Part shown: positions 56,973 through 64,000 of the stretch, in pieces
Numbering within the stretch: position 1 is the first letter of the stretch
Layout: each line of letters begins with the position of its first letter
Assembly (NCBI GenBank): GCA_020137815.1
Contig: CM035355.1
Coordinates: forward strand, 3,616,750-3,680,749
Direction of reading: 5' to 3'
DNA from: Hormiphora californensis
Taxonomy: Eukaryota; Ctenophora; Tentaculata; Cydippida; Pleurobrachiidae
Length of the DNA stretch: 64,000 nt
The notes under the pieces: generated by a model
What the model was told of the DNA's origin: nothing
The model's input: the letters and a program-made list of their open reading frames with translations, nothing else
The model's database searches: none
Program-made: the position numbers and the translations under genes

Positions 56973-58457
56973 GGTGTCCCTTAAGGAGGTGAAACCTCGG
57001 CTAGATAAAGTTTTTTGGAGACCGGACCTAGGTTACGTATTTTTGACCGAGGAATCCGAAAAACATAAAATTAAAATCGAAAACGTAGCGGTTTTTGCGT
57101 AAAACGGCAAAAACTGTCATTTTTCAGCGATTTTCGACTTTTTACGCTTTCTAGAGATTTAAAAAATATTTCCTTACAAGATGTGATCTTGTGCTTCTAG
57201 ACTAATAAAATACAATCGATTTGCTACAAATTGGTCCCGGGTTTGTGTGATTTGGTCAAAAGCTCTCTTTACTGTGGCCCATCAAAGATGGCCACTCTGC
57301 AAATATGTATTTGGCTCCTGTGGCTGCAGATGTAAACCAAAAGAAGATTTATTATACACTAAAATTTGTGTCTTCTCAAGGCGAACAACCTGGTTTTTAC
57401 GGCATTCCATTTCATGCAGGCGTTGAGGAGTTACAGCTGAAAAACTGGTACAGTGGATTTTGGAAATACCCCTACTTCAACAAATCCTAATCCAGATAAG
57501 ATTTCGAAAAATATACATCTGCATACATGAAAATGAAGCTCAGGCAAATGCCAACGTGATGCAAAAAACGGGAAGTGTCTAACTTATTTCGTTTAGAAGC
57601 TATAGCCAAAGTAAAAGTGCTTATATTTGCCTTGAAAACACCCTCTAAAAGCCCTGAAAAACAGCAAATCTGTCTAAAAATGCAATACGAATAAAATGTC
57701 ACCTCCAGTGCACCAACTTAGCCCCCTGTGGACAGAATTTGTTTGAAATTGTCAGAAATTGTCTAAAAGTATGGTTTTTAGAGGGTGTTTTCAAGGCAAA
57801 TATAAGCACTTTTACTTTGGCTATAGCTTCTAAACGAAATAAGTTAGACACTTCCCGTTTTTTGCATCACGTTGGCATTTGCCTGAGCTTCATTTTCATG
57901 TATGCAGATGTATATTTTTCGAAATCTTATCGGGATTAGGGTTTGTTGAAGTAGGGGTATTTCCAAAATCCACTGTACCAGTTTTTCAGCTGTAACTCAT
58001 CAACGCCTGTATGAAATGGAATGCCGTAAAAACCAGGTTGTTCGCCTTGAGAAGACGCAAATTTTAGTGTATAATAAATCTTCTTTTGGTTTACATCTGC
58101 AGCCACAGGAGCCAAATACATATTTGCAGAGTGGCCATCTTTGATGGGCCACAGTAAAGAGAGCTTTTGACCAAATCACACAAACCCGGGACCAATTTGT
58201 AGCAAATCGATTGTATTTTATTAGTCTAGAAGCACAAGATCACATCTTGTAAGGAAATATTTTTTAAATCTCTAGAAAGCGTAAAAAGTCGAAAATCGCT
58301 GAAAAATGACAGTTTTTGCCGTTTTACGCAAAAACCGCTACGTTTTCGATTTTAATTTTATGTTTTTCGGATTCCTCGGTCAAAAATACGTAACCTAGGT
58401 CCGGTCTCCAAAAAACTTTATCTAGCCGAGGTTTCACCTCCTTAAGGGACACCGTGT
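56973..58457. mobile_element. Giant palindromic (foldback) transposon, ~1.49 kb
   Basis: Begins CACGGTGTCCCTTAAGGAGG and ends with its exact complement. Arms of about 680 bp face each other around a ~120-bp centre (about 57655-57775), with only a handful of mismatches visible. TCAG lies on both sides (56969-56972 and 58458-58461), a 4-bp target duplication. Removing the element and one TCAG restores the RT reading frame without loss of a codon, so insertion was precise. There is no transposase; small mirrored ORFs occur in both arms. Confidence 0.9.
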
Positions 58458-58625
58458 CAGGACAAGTTTGTTCAGAAAGAGGTAGATAAGTGGGCTGCAG
58501 AAATAACATCACTTGCGGAGATTGCAAACAGTGAGCCTCAGCTTGCTTATACAGCCTACACCATGGGAGTATCTAAACGGTGGTCGTATCTTATGAGAAC
58601 GACTCCAGGCATTTCTGATCAGTTA
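58458..58625 (+). mobile_element. R2-like copy 3, middle fragment
   Basis: In frame with the part ending at 56972: DKFVQKEVDKWAAEITSLAE, AYTAYTMGVSKRWSYLMRTT, PGISDQL. It matches the region of the 14937-17033 copy that reads NFTRNLKFKWGYVQRTVPDI. It is cut by the LINE to its right; the next residues are at about 63220. Confidence 0.8.
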
Positions 58626-58660
58626 CTTACTTTTGTTACTTTTGGAGGCTTCGTAGGATC

Positions 58661-61600
58661 CTAGCAGGCCATCCCTTTCTCAGGACCACCGGAAACTGCC
58701 CAATCGAGCAGTGAGTTATCGTTACAGTAACCATAGCCAGCAATTGGAGGCTGGTCAGGTATGGTATCGAGATGACGCTGCAGTGACGTCTTAAAGGCCG
58801 AGAGAGGGTAGGCCTCGGTTACAGTTGCCGGGAGGGTGTTCCAGAGACGAGGTGCTCTCACTGAAAAGCTATTTTCAAAGAGAGATTTCGCTCGCCGGCC
58901 TCTGGTATCCGGAATGGCAGGGACAAGGGCCCTGATCCCGAGTCTGCTAGGGGGCCTAAAAGCGATGCCCAGGTTGTTGGGGACTAGACCGTGCAGGGTT
59001 TTCCAAATAAGGATGATGGAGTAGCGTTCACGGCGTCTCTGAAGAGAGGAGAGGCCCAGGTTTTGGAGGCGGTCCCAGTAGTTATCACCAGAGTTGGATA
59101 TCCTAGCAATGAAGGACCTTTGGACACCTTCGAGGAGCCTGATGTCGCTGACCAGGTGAGGGTCCCACAGGGGGCAGGCATACTCTAGGTGGCTTCTGAC
59201 CAGAGACTTGTACAGGGTCAGCATCGTGGTTCTATCTCTGGTTCCAAATACACTTAGAGCCCAGCTAGCCATGGAGCGGCCCCTATTGGCTATAGCAGCA
59301 ATGTGTTTGGACCAGGAGAGGTCACAGGAAACTAGGGTACCAAGGTCTCTTACGCTTGAGGACTCATCGAGGTATCCAGAGGGAGTCATGTACTGACGGA
59401 GGCTGGCTGTTTCCGGAAGTTCCTTGAGGAGGGACAGGGAGGAACTAGTAGGCTCTGAGATAATCAGTTCAAATTTCTTGTCGTGGAGCTGTAGGTTGTT
59501 GCGCTGGGCCCAAGAAATCGCAGCTGACAAGTCGGATTGGAGCAGAGATACGTCTCTCGAGGAGGTGATGTGTTTGGAGAGACGGGTGTCATCCGCAAAG
59601 AACCGTATCACTGAGTGCATGATGACATCCTCTAGGTCGTTGACAAAGAGGAGAAATAGGATAGGGGCAAGCACGGTGCCTTGTGGGACGCCGCTGAGAA
59701 TTAGGGAAATACGGGAGAGGGAACCTTGGACCGCAACGGTTTGGGTACGACCAATCAGGAATGAGGCTATCCAGTCAGTGATCTGGGTAGGGAAGCCGTA
59801 AGATTCCATTTTGGAAAGCAGGAGGCGGTGGTCGACTCGGTCAAAGGCACGAGAGAAATCCAGGAAGATGGTGTCTGTTGCAGACCCCTCGATTAAACCC
59901 TCGATAACGTCATCGATATGACTCAGGAGCTGGGTGAGACAGCTGTGGCCCGCTCGGAAACCATGTTGGTTGTCAGAGATGATATTGTTCTCCTCTATGA
60001 AAGACACAAAGTGCTTTCTCATTACCCTTTCAAAGGACTTCATGATATGAGAGGTCATAGATATAGGGCGGTAGTTGCTGGGATCGGAGGAGGACCCCTT
60101 TTTGTGGAGGGGAGTGATAGTCGCACGTTTATAGTAGTCTGGTACCTTGCGCAGTTCGACTGACTCTCTCAAAAGTAATGCAAGGGGAACAGCCACCTCA
60201 GTCCTACACTCTCTCAGGAATACCGCTGGAACACCATCCGGTCCAGAACCGGAAGTAGGATTGAGTTCTTTTAGGGCAGCAATGAGATCCCCTTGAATAT
60301 CGGTGTACAGGAGATCAGGGAATGGCGTGGAGATGGTAGGAGGGGTAACGTTGATGGAAAGACCCGGGGCACATGGATCGGAAAAGGATTCGGTAAACTT
60401 GTCCTGGAAAAGATCAGCTATTGAGGCGGGATCCGAAACAGCGTTCCCTTTAGAATCGAAAAGAAGGCCAATCTCAGTTTGGAGCTTGTTCATCTGTTTG
60501 GCGAAACTATAAAAAGCCTTGGGGTTGGTTTTCATAGTTTTAACCACTGACTTTTCCTTCTTCTCTCTTAGATTGTTCAGGGCTTCACCCAGTTCGAACT
60601 CTGTGGAGGCAAGTTGGTCCGTAGCAGCAGATATTGAAGCGGGATTTGGAGAGGGGTGGGAATGTAGAGCAGCAAGCTTAGTTCTTAGCTTCTTCTTGCG
60701 TCGCCGAAGGCAGTTCAGAATCTTGGGCTTACCGGAGCGAGCTGGGCGGGTAGGGGTGTGGAGTTCACAGATTTCGAGGAATTTGTGGGTCAGGGTAATC
60801 GGGAACTCAACGAAGGAGGTTTCATCTCGAAGTAGGGACCAGTCAGTGGAGATCAGATCTTGCTTGATCGCAGTCCAATCTGCTCGAGAGAAGTCAAGGG
60901 CTCGGAATCCTAGGGCAGCTGGAGGGCTATGGTGGGCAGGTGTATTTAGGGGTGGGGAGGTAAGTGCGATGTCTATGAGGCGGTGATCCGACATTTTAGT
61001 AGCCTCCGTGGACACCTGGGCCACCCGGAGAGGTTGGTTAGTGAGGAGTACATCAAGGATATTACTTCCCCTGGTTGGGGTGAGGATGACTTGGTTGAGA
61101 AAGAAATCAGCCATGAGCGAGAATAAGGAACAAGAGTCTGAACCTTTTCCTCTCTCCGAATTGGAACTCCAGTCAATATCCGGGAAGTTTAGATCACCAC
61201 CAATAAACAGAGAGTAGTCATCGTCTACATCACTTAGGCACGATCTCAGGAAGGCAATGAGTTCGGAGAATTCAGATACCGATGAATCAGGGGGGCGGTA
61301 GACAGATGCAACTAACCATTTGGCGTGGTCAAACTTACAAACAACTGCCTGGCATACTGAGTTATCGAAGGCTAGGGAAGATGATACGGGGAGGTCAATT
61401 CTCGAGTATAGAGCGACACCACCGCCATTCCGCAGGCCTCTGTCTGATCTATGCACCGTGTAACCAGGGATGTTAATCTGGGCATCAGAAATGTACGATT
61501 TCAGCCAGGTTTCAGATAGGAAGATAAAAGGCAGGGAGTGATTTATGGATGCCTCATCTTCCAAAAATGTCTGCAGTGCAGGGACCTTCCACCTGGAAAC

Positions 61601-61690
61601 ACTGCGGGCAGATGGGTTAATCCCCCGTGCATTTAGTAGAAGTAGGGATGAGTATGGTTGGGGTACACGTGGGGTGCTTGTGGGGTCCAT
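58661..61690 (-). CDS. LINE ORF2: APE endonuclease and reverse transcriptase
   Basis: 1009 aa, uninterrupted. The AP-endonuclease domain is at about residues 15-240: LLLLNARGINPS, FIFLSETWL with the catalytic Glu, YRPPDSS, GGDLNFPDIDW, and SDHRLIDIAL with the catalytic Asp-His. The RT is at about 520-800: NYRPISMTSHIMKSFERV, FLDFSRAFDRVDH, SGVPQGTVLAPILFLLF, catalytic RFFADDTRLS and VRDLGTLVSCDLSWSKHI. The C-terminus has RLWNTLPATV and the typical SAFKTSLQRHL end, with no RNase H. All catalytic motifs are intact, so this copy could still be active. It nicks target DNA and reverse-transcribes its own RNA (family knowledge). Confidence 0.92.
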   Translation of the reverse strand: MDPTSTPRVPQPYSSLLLLNARGINPSARSVSRWKVPALQTFLEDEASINHSLPFIFLSETWLKSYISDAQINIPGYTVHRSDRGLRNGGGVALYSRIDLPVSSSLAFDNSVCQAVVCKFDHAKWLVASVYRPPDSSVSEFSELIAFLRSCLSDVDDDYSLFIGGDLNFPDIDWSSNSERGKGSDSCSLFSLMADFFLNQVILTPTRGSNILDVLLTNQPLRVAQVSTEATKMSDHRLIDIALTSPPLNTPAHHSPPAALGFRALDFSRADWTAIKQDLISTDWSLLRDETSFVEFPITLTHKFLEICELHTPTRPARSGKPKILNCLRRRKKKLRTKLAALHSHPSPNPASISAATDQLASTEFELGEALNNLREKKEKSVVKTMKTNPKAFYSFAKQMNKLQTEIGLLFDSKGNAVSDPASIADLFQDKFTESFSDPCAPGLSINVTPPTISTPFPDLLYTDIQGDLIAALKELNPTSGSGPDGVPAVFLRECRTEVAVPLALLLRESVELRKVPDYYKRATITPLHKKGSSSDPSNYRPISMTSHIMKSFERVMRKHFVSFIEENNIISDNQHGFRAGHSCLTQLLSHIDDVIEGLIEGSATDTIFLDFSRAFDRVDHRLLLSKMESYGFPTQITDWIASFLIGRTQTVAVQGSLSRISLILSGVPQGTVLAPILFLLFVNDLEDVIMHSVIRFFADDTRLSKHITSSRDVSLLQSDLSAAISWAQRNNLQLHDKKFELIISEPTSSSLSLLKELPETASLRQYMTPSGYLDESSSVRDLGTLVSCDLSWSKHIAAIANRGRSMASWALSVFGTRDRTTMLTLYKSLVRSHLEYACPLWDPHLVSDIRLLEGVQRSFIARISNSGDNYWDRLQNLGLSSLQRRRERYSIILIWKTLHGLVPNNLGIAFRPPSRLGIRALVPAIPDTRGRRAKSLFENSFSVRAPRLWNTLPATVTEAYPLSAFKTSLQRHLDTIPDQPPIAGYGYCNDNSLLDWAVSGGPEKGMAC

Positions 61691-63165
61691 GGGTAGGAGT
61701 AGGGGTGTACTGCGTAGGGCAGGTAGGGGTTGGGTGGTATTTGGGGCTGCCCCATCGAAGGATGTGTCGTATGGACTGGTGGAGCGGGCGGGGGTATCTG
61801 TTGGGGGATAGGGACCACATGGGGGGTGGGGGCCGGTAGATCCCGGACCTGGAGGTCCTTGACTTGCTGGATAAGCTCTCTCATTCCTTCCTTTAGTGCT
61901 CGTATCTCTAAAAAATGGTCAGAGGCCGATGTAGCAGATACAAAAGGGGTCTGGGAGGGAACGAGTGCACCTGGAGCCTGGGGTGGGACAGGTGCAGCCG
62001 GGACATGGGGTGCAGAAGGTGTTTGAGTGGGAGCAGGAGCACCGGGGATATGGAGGGGGGCTGTCATATTTGTATTGACAGGATGGGGCTGGATAGATGC
62101 AAGAAGATGTCGCCGGGGGGGTCGTACCAGGTGGGCAGGCCCTTGCACATCAGGGTTACTGAATTGTATATGGTTATGTACAAGTGTGCAGCGAGATCTA
62201 TCCACTGAAAAGGGCAGACAAACTTCACCTTGAAGGTTTCTGTGACATACCAAGGGGTGGAAAAGATTGCACTGGTCTCCTTTATCACACCCATTAGGGG
62301 GGCTAGTACCATGTTTAATGAACTTCCAACATTTAACTGGATGTAGGTACTTACATAACTCGCCACGAATCACCTTACGGCCTGAGTTGCCATGTGGGCA
62401 TTTGCCTGCTTGGTAACGCCTACAAAGTTCGGTGGGTGGTTTGTTAATGCGTGCTATCTCTTCAGACATGCGGCGGACAGCATCATCATTGAGAGGGTCG
62501 GCTGTGATTGGTGGAGGGGGCTGGTAGAGGGGATCGGACGGGTCTGGTACCGGGGTGTTATCTTGTTCCTCGGGTGTGATATCAGTGTTATTGTGTGTAG
62601 CACTGCTTGGAACCTCGGGGGGTGTAGAGGTGATGTCGGGTGGAATACTGGTTTGAATATCAGGAGGTGTAGATGATATATGGGGAGTTTTCTGTTTTCT
62701 TGGGGGTATGAGGGAGGTTTTAACTTGGCATGTGTCACACAACCAAAACAAACCGGCAGACTGAGCAGGATCTGATGGAGGGTGGGATAATTTCAGCTGC
62801 AAGAGGGCGGGGCAATTGTGTGAAGGCTTGAAACACCGGAAACAAAGGAAAGGGGGGTCATCAATCGGTGTGTACTGTGTTTTACAAACGCCGCACATGC
62901 AGGGCAGAGTGGCATTGAGGGCAAGGGTGACACGAGTGGAGAGGCTCGCTTTGGTATACAATTTGTCGCCATTAGGGTCGGCGAGAGGAATCTTGAGATA
63001 CTCGGCACAAGCTTCAAGGTCAGGCAACTCAAATCGAGAGGAATTGTAAATCTTGGACATAGCAGCAATTGTAAGGTCCGGCTTGAAAGAACTAATTATA
63101 TTCTTTATCTTTGCGGGGGCACCGGCCATTTGCCTGCCAAGAATTAGAGCAATTTCCTGATTCAT
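61633..63165 (-). CDS. LINE ORF1 with zinc ribbon and CCCH zinc fingers
   Basis: 510 aa from ATG 63165. An N-terminal Cys-rich module lies at about residues 90-150 (CMCGVCKTQY, FLCFRCFKPSHNC, WLCDTCQVKT), resembling a zinc ribbon or PHD-like fold. A Pro/Thr-rich linker is followed by three CCCH-type fingers at about 248-335: CRRYQAGKCPHG then CKYLHP; CWKFIKHG then CDKGDQCNLFHP; CHRNLQGEVC then RCTLVH. A predicted short coiled coil (LEIRALKEGMRELIQQVKDL) and a Pro/His-rich tail complete it. ORF1 proteins bind the element's RNA; CCCH fingers, typical of RNA-binding proteins such as tristetraprolin, fit that job but are an unusual choice for this role. Confidence 0.85.
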   Translation of the reverse strand: MNQEIALILGRQMAGAPAKIKNIISSFKPDLTIAAMSKIYNSSRFELPDLEACAEYLKIPLADPNGDKLYTKASLSTRVTLALNATLPCMCGVCKTQYTPIDDPPFLCFRCFKPSHNCPALLQLKLSHPPSDPAQSAGLFWLCDTCQVKTSLIPPRKQKTPHISSTPPDIQTSIPPDITSTPPEVPSSATHNNTDITPEEQDNTPVPDPSDPLYQPPPPITADPLNDDAVRRMSEEIARINKPPTELCRRYQAGKCPHGNSGRKVIRGELCKYLHPVKCWKFIKHGTSPPNGCDKGDQCNLFHPLVCHRNLQGEVCLPFSVDRSRCTLVHNHIQFSNPDVQGPAHLVRPPRRHLLASIQPHPVNTNMTAPLHIPGAPAPTQTPSAPHVPAAPVPPQAPGALVPSQTPFVSATSASDHFLEIRALKEGMRELIQQVKDLQVRDLPAPTPHVVPIPQQIPPPAPPVHTTHPSMGQPQIPPNPYLPYAVHPYSYPWTPQAPHVYPNHTHPYFY

Positions 63166-63215
63166 GTTAGGATGACCGTTGAAGATTTATATCTTGCAGG
63201 ATAGGTGAGACGAGC

Positions 63216-64000
63216 AACATACAAGATAAGAAAAGCGAGAAGTTGGGCCCGATTGAGGATTCAATTCTGCAGCAACTCATCCCTTCTATGACTGGACAAC
63301 CTGTTATCAACGAGAGACTTCGATCAGTTTTCTCTCTTCCAGCGAGATTTGGAGGACTCGGGATTCAAAACCCCGTCGCTACATCGGATAGCGAGTACTA
63401 TTTCTCCAAACTCATGACTGAAAATCTGTCTGCAGCTGTGCTGAACCAGGAAGATACGTTTACTGCAGATGATGTCAAAAACTCAGAGAACAAACTCATT
63501 GTGCGTCGAACGAAAAACGATCAACATCAGACGGCAATCGATCAAATAAAATCAAAATCGACACCAGAAGAGAAGAGGACCCTCGATCTCCTGGCCGAAA
63601 AGGGTGCATCCTCCTGGCTAACTTGTCTCCCACTAGAATCTCTTAACTTCACTCTAAACCGACAGGAATGGTTCGACGCTATCTCGGCTAGGTACAATCT
63701 CCCCCTTGTTGGCGAACCTCTACCAGATCAGTGTACATGCGGAGAAGCTAACAGTATCGATCATGCTATCTCCTGCAAACTTGGAGGATTTGTTAACTAC
63801 AGGCACGACAACGTGAGAGACTTTATTGCGAAAGAGCTTAGCACTGTCGGCCTCGATACCAAGGTCGAACCTCACCTTCTCAACGTTCGGGGGACGTCCC
63901 TTCCAGCTGGGACCATCACAGCAGACGGGGCTCGCCTTGACATCAGAACCCGTGGACTCTGGTCAAGCTTAGACTGTACCTATTTTGACGTAAGGATTTT
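63216..64000 (+). mobile_element. R2-like copy 3, C-terminal part (runs off right edge)
   Basis: The open frame resumes at about 63220 with KLGPIEDSILQQLIPSM and runs to the window end without a stop. It aligns with the 14937-17033 copy: RFGGLGIQNPVA, SSWLTCLPLESLNF, CTCGEANSIDHAISC (zinc knuckle), NYRHDNVRDFIAKEL, GARLDIRTRGLW, TYFDVRI. These are the knuckle and restriction-like endonuclease positions. With the two insertions removed, the family's ORF is uninterrupted from 55341 to the edge. Confidence 0.85.

Larger units (their letters stand above)
58626..63215 (-). mobile_element. LINE with two ORFs (CR1/Jockey-type), apparently near full length
   Basis: On the minus strand, ORF1 (63165-61633) and ORF2 (61690-58661) overlap by 58 bp in different frames. 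The 3' end has short T-rich repeats (TTACTTACTTTTGTTACTTTT) at about 58620-58645. The element interrupts R2-like copy 3, whose protein resumes on the other side. Exact borders and target duplication could not be fixed by eye. Confidence 0.85.

Overview
This is eukaryotic, almost certainly animal, nuclear DNA. Several genes are split by introns with GT-AG borders, and the recognisable proteins are metazoan types: a FET-family (FUS/EWSR1/TAF15-like) RNA-binding protein, RPF1, a class-3 aldehyde dehydrogenase, a RagC/D GTPase, a rhodopsin-class GPCR and immunoglobulin-like receptors. Compact genes, several intronless coding regions, abundant (GA)n/(CT)n arrays and many non-LTR retrotransposons and foldback elements would fit an early-branching invertebrate such as a sponge. 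That placement is inference only; no rRNA, tRNA or mitochondrial marker was seen.

Layout. 1-8.6 kb: five minus-strand genes in a row, all built around RanBP2-type zinc fingers. One runs off the left edge; two are about 210-aa three-finger RS/RGG proteins; one is a 666-aa protein with eleven fingers; one is a FET-like protein with a Q/G/Y-rich region, RRM, RGG and two fingers. 9.1-11.3 kb: RPF1 in seven exons, one of whose introns carries exact U12-type (minor spliceosome) signals. 11.4-24.3 kb: a nest of retrotransposons. It holds an RNase H-bearing LINE fragment with a 15-bp target duplication, a decayed and a better preserved copy of an RT family with an R2-like C-terminal endonuclease region, two CR1-like LINE pieces, a minisatellite and an ~805-bp direct duplication. 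24.8-30.6 kb: an ALDH3 gene of 12 exons, including a duplicated, apparently alternative exon. 33.5-37.2 kb: RagC/D in nine exons. 38.0-39.7 kb: a SET-domain gene. 40.9-41.9 kb: an isolated LINE ORF1-like gene. 46.0-47.4 kb: a two-exon GPCR. 47.8-50.2 kb: an unrecognised five-exon gene without an identified 5' end. 51.4-54.4 kb: two intronless paralogous Ig-like transmembrane receptors. 55.3-64 kb: a third copy of the R2-like RT family, broken first by a 1.5-kb palindromic element and then by a 4.5-kb LINE with two ORFs, and continuing off the right edge.

Themes. The left end looks like a local expansion of single-stranded-RNA-binding zinc-finger genes beside a FET gene. The cellular genes in the middle are ordinary housekeeping or signalling genes with short exons. 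The rest is mobile-element archaeology in which insertion order can be read from interrupted reading frames: rejoining the flanks in silico restores reading frame at two junctions and protein alignment at a third.
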